Positions 53,092 through 63,503 of a stretch of DNA of 64,000 nt are shown piece by piece (the first letter of the stretch is position 1; each line of letters opens with the position of its first letter). A program made the position numbers and the translations under genes. The DNA is from JAFGGT01 sp036733165 (GTDB lineage Archaea; Methanobacteriota_B; Thermococci; Methanofastidiosales; NM3), in NCBI GenBank assembly GCA_036733165.1, contig DAINBB010000001.1, forward strand, positions 62,001-126,000, in the 5' to 3' direction. The notes under the pieces are model-generated. The model was not told the origin of the DNA and ran no database searches. It was given only the letters and a program-made list of their open reading frames with translations.

Positions 53092-55281
53092 AAAATAAGA
53101 TAAAAAGAATAAAAAAAGAAAGATATTCTTAGAGTGCCTGGACAAGCGCCAATGCTGCGGCGGCCGTTGCGTCCCTGTCTGCACCAGCTACGATCAGGAC
53201 ATCCCTGCCCCATGCGTCGTCGCTGTCGATAAGCACGCAGGCTCCGTCTGTGGCTGTCTCCCAGAATGCGTATTCTGTGACACCAAGGTCCACGAGTTCC
53301 ATTACCAACGAGTTGGCAACTGGTCCACCGATGAGTATCAAGTTGTATGATGTCTTCATCGCTGGTGTGATCGACTCGTCAAGCTTGACAAGTGCCTCTG
53401 GGTCCAGGTTCACATATACCTTTGTGACCGTAGGATCTAGGGCCGTGGTCCTTGTTATCTTTATGGCGCCGTCAATGAGGTAGTCCGATGGGTCGGAGTC
53501 CGTGACGCTCAGTGTGAAGTAGTTGTTCTGGTCGCAGTCCTCCAGGTCAACGGTGATCGTGCCACCGCACTGGTCTGCCTGCTCCACAGGTGTGTTGAGC
53601 CACAGCTCGAGCATTGGTACACACAGTGCTGCCTGAGTTGCTGGATCGTAGATAGTGACCGCGTCAGCTGCATCGAAGTTGGCGTTTCCCTCTTCCCAGA
53701 GGTCTACGTCGTTGTCAAGGTCGATCAGGTCAATCTCATCGGCTGGAAATATGTCAAAGTACCACTCGTATCCGGACTTTGTCGTGATGGCCGGGTCGAC
53801 TATGAGGTCTTCGTCGGTCTCACATGGGCCGTTCAGGACCTGCTCCCTAAGCACACCGTAGTCCTCTAGTTCGTATGCGTGGTATTCGACAACGTAGTTG
53901 CCTGCCGCGCCTATGAAGGACTTGATGAACTTCACTGCGAAGATAACTTCCTCATCCTGGAGTGATATCTCGCCTACTGTTTCACCACCACATAGGGCGT
54001 ACACGTCGAATGTGCTTGCGGTGAACGCGAGCGTGTCGTTCTCCTCGTTCGCGGCTGATGTTCCGTAAGTGTAGTCCATGTCACCGTTCGAGGGAACGTT
54101 CGATGTGTAGGAGTTTATGACAGAGATGTATTCATTGACCTCCCCGTCGGGTGTCTCTATCGAGAGGTATATCTTGTTCTCGTAGATGTTGAGGTCGTTG
54201 ATGGTCAGGGTGAAGTCGCCGTATGTCTTTGACTCGCCTACCTTCAGCTTCTCTTCCACATACCAGTTCGGTGTTCCGTAGAACATGTAGTCGTATCCGT
54301 TCGTGTCCGTTTCGAAAGCGAGTGCATCGTAGTGCGTTCCAAGGAAGTAGACGTCGCATGTGCTGCAGTACAGCTCGACTTCCATGGGTCCGTTCTCGTC
54401 GCAGACCATGTATGCCTCGGACTCTGGACCTATTATAGCGTCCCAATATACAATATCTTCCATAATTGCATCAAGACCGTATACAATGGTCCTGTAGGCG
54501 AGACCGCCGACCGGGTCGCAGTACTCTACGAGGGCGTCGTCACCTGTACGATGTGCATCAGCGTAGACCTCTGGGGTACCCCAGTAGTGCCTTGGGTATA
54601 TGTTAGGGTATGTCTGGCATTCGAGAAGGTCTGTTGAGTCCGGTATTGGCATGCCTTGGTCGCAAGCGGCAGAGCAGGCCAGGCAAAGGTCAGATGCGCA
54701 TTCCGTGTCCCTCAGTGAGAAGTCAACGGATATTGTCTCGTATGAGCATCCCGTGTCCACGAGGAAGTTGTCGTCATCCAATATGTCTGGCTCCACATAG
54801 ACGTCGTAGTCCCACCATGGGGCATTTGATGCTGGTGCACCGTAAACGGCGAGGTCTATGAAATCAAGACTACATGCGTATGGTAGTACGATATACGAAT
54901 CGGGGTTTGTTGTTGCGTCTGTGAAGTCCGTGAACTCACCGTCTGCAACTTCTGTAGCTGCGACATAGTTGACCACATCAGTCTCCTCATAGTAGGGACC
55001 CAGGGTCTCCACGAGATAGTTCTCGGTTATGTCTTCATAGTACGCCATCGTACCGATCTTTGCGGAAACGTATGCTGCTGATACGACGTCCATTGCAGCG
55101 GCTCCTGAACCAACCACGATAAGGCAATTGTTCATACCTGTTACCGGGTCGATAAAGAAGTCGTCGTCAGGAACATCGACCTGCACGTCTCCGGCAGAAA
55201 CTGCTGCGGCGAACGTCGCGCCGAGCAAGGCTGTTCCTGCCAAAATAGCTCCAACTTTCTTCATCTTCATTATTCCACCTT
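53092..55281. repeat. Perfect tandem duplication, right copy (2,190 bp)
   Basis: Second copy of the unit at 50778-52967, in direct orientation. Sequence diverges immediately outside: the upstream DNA of the two genes differs, so they have different promoters. No terminal inverted repeats or transposase are present. Confidence 0.9.
53129..55270 (-). CDS. Cysteine-rich S-layer-type protein, duplicated copy B
   Basis: Protein identical to copy A over all 713 residues. Only the region upstream of the Shine-Dalgarno differs: here TATA candidates are minus-strand TTTAAATAA near 55337-55346 or TTAATATATATTC near 55283-55295. Perfect nucleotide identity means either a very recent duplication, ongoing gene conversion, or an assembly duplication. 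Two promoters for one protein could allow graded or condition-specific output. Confidence 0.85.
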   Translation of the reverse strand: MKMKKVGAILAGTALLGATFAAAVSAGDVQVDVPDDDFFIDPVTGMNNCLIVVGSGAAAMDVVSAAYVSAKIGTMAYYEDITENYLVETLGPYYEETDVVNYVAATEVADGEFTDFTDATTNPDSYIVLPYACSLDFIDLAVYGAPASNAPWWDYDVYVEPDILDDDNFLVDTGCSYETISVDFSLRDTECASDLCLACSAACDQGMPIPDSTDLLECQTYPNIYPRHYWGTPEVYADAHRTGDDALVEYCDPVGGLAYRTIVYGLDAIMEDIVYWDAIIGPESEAYMVCDENGPMEVELYCSTCDVYFLGTHYDALAFETDTNGYDYMFYGTPNWYVEEKLKVGESKTYGDFTLTINDLNIYENKIYLSIETPDGEVNEYISVINSYTSNVPSNGDMDYTYGTSAANEENDTLAFTASTFDVYALCGGETVGEISLQDEEVIFAVKFIKSFIGAAGNYVVEYHAYELEDYGVLREQVLNGPCETDEDLIVDPAITTKSGYEWYFDIFPADEIDLIDLDNDVDLWEEGNANFDAADAVTIYDPATQAALCVPMLELWLNTPVEQADQCGGTITVDLEDCDQNNYFTLSVTDSDPSDYLIDGAIKITRTTALDPTVTKVYVNLDPEALVKLDESITPAMKTSYNLILIGGPVANSLVMELVDLGVTEYAFWETATDGACVLIDSDDAWGRDVLIVAGADRDATAAAALALVQAL

Positions 55282-55413
55282 GAATATATATTAAGGTTTA
55301 AAGGCCAAAGGGCCAAAAAAGAAGTGTAAGAATTCTTTATTTAAAAGTTTCGGTATAAAAAAATCTTATTGAGATAAAGGGTAATCAAAGGATTACCATA
55401 GATATGTTAATGC

Positions 55414-56214
55414 CTATCTATCCTTCGGCAATAAACGATTCTTTTTCAAGATTATGTAATTGGTTATATCTGTCAGTAGAGACGAGAGATTGATGGAAAG
55501 ATTCTGTATCTCAAGCTCGGAGAGCCTTAATGTCTCAGGGTGTTGTATGGTCAGGGCGACCGGACTGAATCTCAGCACCAGCTCAAACAGGGTCTCATGG
55601 TCAGGGACCAACGCCTCTATGGCAGCCAGCCCAACGAAACCCTTCGACTGGTCGCCGTTGGGTTCGAGTTTTATCTTGTTCAGGTAAGATCCGTAGACAT
55701 TCAGGACCCTCAGGATGTCCCTGGTGATGATTTCCTGGTCCCCCGCCACCTGCGTGGCGAACTTGAACTGTATGTATCCGCTGTCCAACAGTTCATAGAA
55801 CTCATCCTCATCAAGACCTACGCCATCCTGTTTCTCGTCCCCGAACTGGGTATCTGGTATAGGTATCCTGACGCCCGATGACTGGCAGATCCTGCCAACC
55901 ACGTTGCACACATCGCCGAGGATGTACATCATGTCGTTGGCGCCCATCTCCTTCTCGACATCCAGCACCTCCATCGATGACGGGGTCACCCTCATGCAGA
56001 GCTTGATATAATCCCTAAGCGGCATCTCCACGCTCATCTCAACAAATGAGGAATATGCCTCCTTGCCCTCTATGATCTCGCTCTCCTCATCAGATATCTC
56101 GTAATCGATTATGTTTATGCCCTCTCCCTTGAGGTCGTTCACAAGTTTCTCCAAGGAATCTTCTACCGCGCCAGGTAGGTTCGCCTGTGCTTCAATGAAC
56201 ATAGTAGCCTTCAT
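55414..56214 (-). CDS. Conserved-looking protein of unknown function
   Basis: About 266 residues from MKATMFIEAQANLPGAVEDSL. The N-terminal ~70 residues look like an alpha/beta domain (VNDLKGEGINIIDYEISDEES); the C-terminal half is mostly helical with a long final helix (NLSSLLTDITNYIILKKN). No signal peptide, membrane span or metal motif. It lies between the S-layer duplicates and the AmrS-like gene on the same strand, 35 bases after the latter. I do not recognise the family. Confidence 0.6.
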   Translation of the reverse strand: MKATMFIEAQANLPGAVEDSLEKLVNDLKGEGINIIDYEISDEESEIIEGKEAYSSFVEMSVEMPLRDYIKLCMRVTPSSMEVLDVEKEMGANDMMYILGDVCNVVGRICQSSGVRIPIPDTQFGDEKQDGVGLDEDEFYELLDSGYIQFKFATQVAGDQEIITRDILRVLNVYGSYLNKIKLEPNGDQSKGFVGLAAIEALVPDHETLFELVLRFSPVALTIQHPETLRLSELEIQNLSINLSSLLTDITNYIILKKNRLLPKDR

Positions 56215-56248
56215 AATAATCAACACCATATGGTCGATTTATAAATAT

Positions 56249-57226
56249 TTACCATTTTCCGTATATATGTTCCCCGCATTCGGGGCATTTTCCATCCTCT
56301 ATGGCATTGCGCTCCACATGGAAACCGCTACGCTTGACAAGCGATCTGCCGCAACCCGGGCATATTGTGTCTTCGCATGCCCCAGGGACATTTCCAATGT
56401 ATACATACTTAATACCTTCCTCTTTTGCCAGCCCGTACGCCATCTCAAGGGAGGCGACAGGTGTGGGAGAAACGTCCGACATCTTGAAGTGAGGATAGAA
56501 TCTTGAAAAATGCATTGGGATATCTACTGAAATGTCCGCAATCTCACGTGCAATGCCCCTGATAGTGTCTCTCCCATCGTTGTAGCCGGGTATTATTAGG
56601 TTTGTGACCTCGACATGCACCCCTGCCTCGTACATCGTCCTCACATTCTTCGCCACGTCGATGTATGGGGAGTGACAAAGACCCTTGTAAAATTTGCTGT
56701 CACCCTTGACATCGATATTCGCGGCATCGATGTGGGCTGCCAGTTCCTTCAGGGGCCCGTCGTTTATATAACCGTTCGTGACCAGGATATTGTACCCATC
56801 GTTGATCCTTGAAACGTCCATGACGAACTCTATCCATGTTATAGGTTCAGAATAGGTGTAGGCCACCCCAATGCAATCGTGCCTCTTCGAGTCTCTAACG
56901 ACGTCCATTGGTGAATACTCGACGAACGATGGATTGCCTTGGGAGATCTGGTGATTTTGACAGAAGTCGCAGGCAAGGTTGCATCCATATGTGCCTATCG
57001 AATAAACATTGCTGCCGGGTTTGAAATGGAAGAGGGGCTTCTTTTCTATCGGATCCATGTTCACGGCGGTGACCGCCCCATAGGACTCGTTGAACAGCAT
57101 GCCTTCGATGTTCCTCCTCACCCTGCAGAAACCTCTGCCCCCAAGTCTGATAACACAATTATGGGGGCACAGGACGCATTGGAGCCTGCCCTCGGGAAGG
57201 GCGTCCCAGAACATGGCTTCCTTCAT
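56249..57226 (-). CDS. amrS: AmrS-like radical SAM protein (AmmeMemoRadiSam system)
   Basis: 325 residues. The radical SAM cluster motif is YGCNLACDFCQNHQIS. The N-terminal CVLCPHNC...GFCRVRRN zinc-like motif and the C-terminal zinc ribbon (CPGCG ... CPECG) are typical of the AmrS/PflA-like archaeal group. Members cluster elsewhere with AMMECR1 and Memo proteins, which are absent here. The substrate is unknown, and pyruvate-formate-lyase activation is unlikely without a glycyl-radical enzyme nearby. Confidence 0.88.
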   Translation of the reverse strand: MKEAMFWDALPEGRLQCVLCPHNCVIRLGGRGFCRVRRNIEGMLFNESYGAVTAVNMDPIEKKPLFHFKPGSNVYSIGTYGCNLACDFCQNHQISQGNPSFVEYSPMDVVRDSKRHDCIGVAYTYSEPITWIEFVMDVSRINDGYNILVTNGYINDGPLKELAAHIDAANIDVKGDSKFYKGLCHSPYIDVAKNVRTMYEAGVHVEVTNLIIPGYNDGRDTIRGIAREIADISVDIPMHFSRFYPHFKMSDVSPTPVASLEMAYGLAKEEGIKYVYIGNVPGACEDTICPGCGRSLVKRSGFHVERNAIEDGKCPECGEHIYGKW

Positions 57227-57266
57227 GAATATATAATATAAAAAAAATAATATATAAAATAAATCA

Positions 57267-58454
57267 TCAGATGAGGGATTTCAGCTTGATGAGAAGCTTG
57301 ATGTTGGTCTTCGCGATCGCCTTGAGGATCTCTATCTCTGATATCTTGTCAAAATTCACCTTGGAGAGTGCATCAGCGGCATCGTTGAGCTCATCATCGG
57401 ACATCTCGACGAATATCTCCTGAGCCTTGTAAAGCACATCGAGCCTTTTGCCAAAATCGTCCTGCCATAGGTCCTCATAACCCGAAAGGGCGTCCGCATC
57501 TGTCTTGCCGTTCCTGATGGCATCGGACGCGACCACGCCCGCGTACTTGCCGGTGCTTATGGCCGTTGATATTCCCCCGCCAGTTATGGGATTGACGATC
57601 CTTCCGGCATCACCAACGAACAATATGTTGTCAGCGTATGTCTTTTTAAGTGGTTTTGAAACCGGCACTCCCCCTGCGTTGAGCTCCACGAATCTCGCGC
57701 CCTCCATCCTCGGACTTTCAAGGAACTTGTCAAGGTAGTACTTGGCCTTGTGTTCGGAGTGGACAGGTATTATGCCTACCCCTACATTTGCGCTGTTGTC
57801 GCTCTTTGGGAACACCCAGACGTAGCCGCCTGGCGCCACATCATGGCCGAAGTACATCTCAAGGCCCTTGATGTCCCTCATGTTGGTCATCTCGTACTGT
57901 ACGCAGGATTCCATGTACTTGAGTGGCACAAATGTCTTGACACCGAAGAACGGCCCCACCCTCGAGGCAACGCCATCTGCGGCTATTATGATCTTGGCAT
58001 CGATGACGACATCCTCTCCAAAGTGCCTTGCATGGGCCCTGACAAGGCCGTTTTCAAGCCTCTCGCCCGAAACGAACCTGGTTTTGAGATATATCTCGGC
58101 GCCCGCTCTGGCGGCGTGTCCCACCAGGTCCTTGTCAAAGACCTTTCTATCGAGGACATAACCATATGCGACCTGCGACACCTTGCTCTCATCGAGATCG
58201 ATGACCTTACCATTGGGCGCTATCAACTTTACGCCAGATACTTCCTTTCTAAGCCAATTAGGATCAGGTTCTAGCTCAAGTTTCTCGAATACGCTCTTTG
58301 AAACGCCCTCGGCGCATTGTATAGGTGTACCTATCTCGGCCCTCTTGTCAATCGCGATGACCTTCGCGCCGCCGTTTGCGGCGAATCTGGCCGCGGTGGA
58401 ACCCCCTGGCCCCAGACCGACGACCAATATGTCACATTCCATGTGCTTATTCAT
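57267..58454 (-). CDS. Geranylgeranyl reductase (digeranylgeranylglycerophospholipid reductase)
   Basis: 395 residues, FAD flavoprotein: N-terminal DILVVGLGPGGSTAARFAA, GTPIQCAEGVSK substrate-side motif, IIAADGVASRVG and C-terminal ILFVGDAGRIVNPITGGGI. It saturates the isoprenoid chains of archaeal membrane lipids. Start ATG 58454 overlaps the stop of the ferredoxin gene; ATG 58442 is possible. Pairing with a ferredoxin fits the known electron donor for archaeal enzymes of this family. Confidence 0.94.
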   Translation of the reverse strand: MNKHMECDILVVGLGPGGSTAARFAANGGAKVIAIDKRAEIGTPIQCAEGVSKSVFEKLELEPDPNWLRKEVSGVKLIAPNGKVIDLDESKVSQVAYGYVLDRKVFDKDLVGHAARAGAEIYLKTRFVSGERLENGLVRAHARHFGEDVVIDAKIIIAADGVASRVGPFFGVKTFVPLKYMESCVQYEMTNMRDIKGLEMYFGHDVAPGGYVWVFPKSDNSANVGVGIIPVHSEHKAKYYLDKFLESPRMEGARFVELNAGGVPVSKPLKKTYADNILFVGDAGRIVNPITGGGISTAISTGKYAGVVASDAIRNGKTDADALSGYEDLWQDDFGKRLDVLYKAQEIFVEMSDDELNDAADALSKVNFDKISEIEILKAIAKTNIKLLIKLKSLI

Positions 58455-58611
58455 TCAAGGCCCCCATTGGACAAGCCTTAATGCAAATTCCACAATTGTT
58501 GCATTTTGCCTCGGTTATTATTACATCCAACTCGGTGACCTCAATGCTCTGTGTCGGACATACCGCCGCACATGTCTGGCATAGCATGCAAATCTCCATG
58601 TTGACGTTCAT
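58447..58611 (-). CDS. Small 2x[4Fe-4S] ferredoxin, probable donor to geranylgeranyl reductase
   Basis: 54 residues. Two clusters' worth of cysteines: CMLCQTCAAVCPT and CNNCGICIKACPM. A GGTGAGATC precedes ATG 58611 and the stop overlaps the start of the reductase. Ferredoxin next to geranylgeranyl reductase is known in Methanosarcina, where it supplies electrons. The final two cysteine-rich motifs are complete, so both clusters should form. Confidence 0.9.
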   Translation of the reverse strand: MNVNMEICMLCQTCAAVCPTQSIEVTELDVIITEAKCNNCGICIKACPMGALNE

Positions 58612-58624
58612 GATCTCACCGGAA

Positions 58625-59635
58625 TCAGAAGAGGTCTCCCTCCAGAAGGGACGAAGGGTCTACAAGACCCTCGGACATCAGTTCCTCAAGGTCGAGTTCC
58701 TCAACGGTTATTGAAAGTGCCAGATAATTGTCCTCCGCAGTTATATCATACTCAAAGCTGATATCCTCGGCCATCATTGCCTTCAAGGCCATCATTGCGG
58801 CAGAGACCTTCTTTGAGGCCGATGAAGCATCTTCCTCACTGGCCATCTCCATGACCACCGTCATGACACCGTCATCTGTGTTTATCCCGCTTGCGAGTGC
58901 GCCTATCCCGGCGAACTCGGGCATCTCCCCAAGCATGTCCTCATACTCTAGGACCTGTTCGGAGTCCATCACTGAAGCGTAGATAACTACCTGGGAAGCG
59001 GGCATATGGTCCATTATCCCCTTGAATGCATCCGTTTCATTCAGGGACCCGACATCGCCTCTGTTGACCTTGATGCTTTTCTCTATCCCGTCGCTCGACC
59101 CAATAAGGCACACACCGTCCAGCCACAGGTATCCCATGTCGTCCTCGACCAGGTTGAAATCGTGACCCTCTATGTCCATGGTGGACGAGACGCCAAGCTC
59201 GCTCTCGAGGAAGGCCTCGAATTCCTCTGTGTCGACGGGTTTTATGATCATTACCACATCTTCAGGGTTCTCCTCCCATCCAAACATCTCCAGGGTGTCG
59301 ATGTTGTTCAACAGGCGGGTCATCTCCTCCTCGTATTCCTCATCGACCTCGTCCAGAACACTGCTGGGCAGTTCTGAAGAGCCGTATGTCAGGGCCTCGC
59401 CCTCTATCTTTACATAGAAATCGGCATCATAGGGGGCATAATAATCGTCAGTACCCCCGTATAGGAAATAGTAGCCCAAGGTGGCGACAACGATCAGGAT
59501 CACCAGAAGAGCTCCAATATATTTTCCAGGCATCATGCTTTTCTTTGATTTGTCAGAATATTTTATCAAGTAACCGCAATTGGGACAAATGTCAATTTCG
59601 TCAGGTATGGTTTCCCCACAACTTGGACACTTCAC
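58625..59635 (-). CDS. Zinc-ribbon, single-span membrane protein with extracytoplasmic domain
   Basis: 336 residues from GTG 59635 (GGGGTGATT upstream). N-terminal cytoplasmic zinc ribbon (CPSCG ... CPNCGYLI), membrane helix ~38-58 (YIGALLVILIVVATLGYYFL), then an acidic ~275-residue outer domain rich in Met, Glu and Asp. No enzyme motif. It lies 13 bases before the ferredoxin gene on the same strand, so it may be in one transcript with ferredoxin and the reductase. Function unknown. Confidence 0.6.
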   Translation of the reverse strand: MKCPSCGETIPDEIDICPNCGYLIKYSDKSKKSMMPGKYIGALLVILIVVATLGYYFLYGGTDDYYAPYDADFYVKIEGEALTYGSSELPSSVLDEVDEEYEEEMTRLLNNIDTLEMFGWEENPEDVVMIIKPVDTEEFEAFLESELGVSSTMDIEGHDFNLVEDDMGYLWLDGVCLIGSSDGIEKSIKVNRGDVGSLNETDAFKGIMDHMPASQVVIYASVMDSEQVLEYEDMLGEMPEFAGIGALASGINTDDGVMTVVMEMASEEDASSASKKVSAAMMALKAMMAEDISFEYDITAEDNYLALSITVEELDLEELMSEGLVDPSSLLEGDLF

Positions 59636-59829
59636 AGAATCACCCCGCTAATACTGTGGAATTTCTTTTATATAATTTGTGCATTCGGTTGAGATGGGCA
59701 GTTGTCGCGTCCTATTTGATAACCTAAGAAACCAATATCAATCATTTATACATATAATTGTATATATATTGGAATTTATCTTGACATTAATACATCTTGA
59801 TTGCTATTACTTACTATATTCCTTATTTC
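59636..59829. other. AT-rich intergenic region between divergent genes
   Basis: About 330 bases separate the zinc-ribbon gene from amtB1. 59636-59829 is AT-rich with no reading frame of interest. The rest (59830-59966) holds the amtB1 promoter and leader, which includes the near-palindromes CTATTAT/ATAATAG and TATGTAT/ATACATA. Confidence 0.4.
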
Positions 59830-59850
59830 TTACCGAAAGCTTTTTAAATA
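59830..59850 (+). promoter_or_regulatory. amtB1 promoter with TTACCGAAA element
   Basis: TTACCGAAAGC followed by the TATA box TTTTTAAATA. The TTACCGAAA nonamer recurs immediately before the TATA box of amtB2. CCGAAA is BRE-like; the extra TTA identity hints at a shared regulator site. The predicted leader is about 95 bases. Confidence 0.5.
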
Positions 59851-59966
59851 CATTCTTTCGATGAAAAAGAATTATAGTGTATAAATGTCTATTATTATTT
59901 TATAATAGTGGACATATATGTATTTAATATACATAATAATATACAACTGAAGAATAAGGATGTGAA

Positions 59967-61199
59967 ATGATGGTAGAGATTAGCTTTATAGACACTGTAT
60001 GGGTCCTCGTAGCGGGCGTGCTTGTCTTCTCGATGCAACTCGGTTTCGCTGCAATAGAAGCAGGATTCACCAGGGCAAAGAGCACAATGAGCATATGGAT
60101 GAAGAACATGTCAGACATGATAATAGGCAGCATCTTCTTCATGGTCATAGGTTTCACCATTGCCTTCTCTGGCAGTGGGCCCTTCATAGGAGACCTTGGC
60201 CATTTCCTTCTCAAGGATGTTGGACTGGAGGCATGGGATGGATTGGCCATTCCAGGCATACTGTTCTTCTTCTTCCAGATGATGTTCGCCGCGACAGCTG
60301 CGACAATCGTTAGCGGTGCGGTGGCAGAAAGGATAAAGTATATTGCTTACTTCATAATATCAATTGTGATAATTGTTCTCACGTACCCTGTGATAGTCCA
60401 TTGGGTATGGGGCGGAGGATGGTTAGCTGAGAGGGGCTTTGTCGACTTCGCTGGCTCAACGGTGGTGCATAGTGTGGGTGCATGGTCTGCCCTAGCCGCA
60501 GTTATAGTATTAGGTCCAAGGATTGGAAAATACACCAAGGAAGGCGTGCCAAAAGCGATTCCGGGACATAACATAGCCCTGGCAGGCATAGGTCTGTTCG
60601 TGCTGTGGTTCGGTTGGTTCGGATTCAACCCCGGAAGCGAACTGGCTGCAGACAGTGCTATAGCGATGATAGCAACTACGACGAACCTAGCGGCCGCGGC
60701 CGGAGGTCTAGGAGCGATTATCGTTACATGGCTCAAGCTAAAGAAGCCGGACGTGGGCATGACAATGAACGGGATCCTTGCCGGACTTGTGGCGATTACA
60801 GCGCCCTGTGCTGCGGTAACCCCCATCTCGTCCGTGATCATAGGCTTCATCGCTGGAATCATCGTGGTGTTCTCGGTCTACATGTTTGAAGGCAAGCTCA
60901 AAATCGATGACCCCGTGGGTGCAATATCCGTCCATGGCATGTGCGGAGTATGGGGTACCCTGGCCGTGGGATTGTTCGCGACAGAAGGCGGCCTACTCAC
61001 CACTGGGGCAGTAGACCTTCTCGTGACACAGATAATAGGCGTAGTGGCCACATTCGCATTTGTGTTCACCCTTATGCTGGTGGTATGCAAGATCATAGAT
61101 ATCGCCATAGGTATGAGGGTTCCGGAAGCAGTTGAAATCTCTGGTCTGGACACTGCAGAGTTTGGTGGCGACGCATATCCAGACTTCGTGAGGACTTAA
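59967..61199 (+). CDS. amtB1: Ammonium transporter 1
   Basis: 410 residues, 11 predicted spans. Twin-histidine pore residues are in GSTVVHSVG and SVHGMCGVWGT. AIEAGFTRAK and FQMMFAATAATIVSGAVAER are family marks. It conducts ammonium/ammonia inward. The first ATG (59967) and second ATG (59970) are both possible. glnK1 follows after a short gap, the conserved amtB-glnK pair, in which GlnK blocks the channel when nitrogen is plentiful. Confidence 0.96.
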   Translation: MMVEISFIDTVWVLVAGVLVFSMQLGFAAIEAGFTRAKSTMSIWMKNMSDMIIGSIFFMVIGFTIAFSGSGPFIGDLGHFLLKDVGLEAWDGLAIPGILFFFFQMMFAATAATIVSGAVAERIKYIAYFIISIVIIVLTYPVIVHWVWGGGWLAERGFVDFAGSTVVHSVGAWSALAAVIVLGPRIGKYTKEGVPKAIPGHNIALAGIGLFVLWFGWFGFNPGSELAADSAIAMIATTTNLAAAAGGLGAIIVTWLKLKKPDVGMTMNGILAGLVAITAPCAAVTPISSVIIGFIAGIIVVFSVYMFEGKLKIDDPVGAISVHGMCGVWGTLAVGLFATEGGLLTTGAVDLLVTQIIGVVATFAFVFTLMLVVCKIIDIAIGMRVPEAVEISGLDTAEFGGDAYPDFVRT

Positions 61200-61553
<354 letters not shown>

Positions 61554-61581
61554 AGAGGACCAATATATCATTTCCCATATA

Positions 61582-61615
61582 AATCCTCGGCCTTGAGCTG
61601 AGGATTCTTTTTTTT
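61582..61615 (+). terminator. Hairpin plus T-tract terminator after glnK1
   Basis: AATCCTC (61582-61588) pairs with GAGGATT (61600-61606) around an 11-nt loop, followed by eight T residues (61608-61615). A good terminator, separating the two amtB-glnK units. Confidence 0.65.
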
Positions 61616-61701
61616 CATATATCCAATAATAAAAAATAATCATGCACATTTATATAGATTATTTTTATATTAGTAATCAAATGTATAAAAAGTCAGCAAT
61701 T

Positions 61702-61720
61702 TTACCGAAAATCTTATAAA
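61702..61720 (+). promoter_or_regulatory. amtB2 promoter with TTACCGAAA element
   Basis: TTACCGAAAAT followed by TATA CTTATAAA. The same nonamer and spacing as before amtB1. Predicted transcription start near 61742, about 40 bases before the ATG. Confidence 0.5.
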
Positions 61721-61779
61721 TGGTCCATTTCCTTCTCAATGATATTCAAGCAACGGACATTTTAATCCGGAGATGGGAA

Positions 61780-63353
<1,574 letters not shown>

Positions 63354-63376
63354 TGATATAAAACACACCATGCCAT

Positions 63377-63399
63377 GCTCAGGGGCCTGGCCCCTGAGC
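63377..63399. terminator. Strong GC-rich hairpin after glnK2
   Basis: GCTCAGGGG (63377-63385), loop CCTGG, CCCCTGAGC (63391-63399): a 9-bp perfect stem. It has no T tract directly after it. It may act as terminator or 3' protective structure for amtB2-glnK2. A second, weaker repeat TGATCC/GGATCA lies at 63464-63481 before the convergent gene. Confidence 0.5.
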
Positions 63400-63503
63400 T
63401 ACTTCCATGGCAGTCAAAAATCTCAGAAAATTAAAAAGGGCGATTGTCAACACGTTTTCCTGTGATCCATCAACGGATCAAGAGCCGGGTGTGTGAGCGG
63501 CGC

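Noticed and set aside
50778..55281. Composite transposon or insertion sequence
   Set aside because: The repeat is a direct tandem unit of one S-layer gene with no transposase, inverted ends or target-site duplication.
59878..59945. Operator palindromes in the amtB1 leader (CTATTAT/ATAATAG, TATGTAT/ATACATA)
   Set aside because: Pure A/T-rich symmetry in a very AT-rich leader with no counterpart at amtB2; chance is a sufficient explanation.
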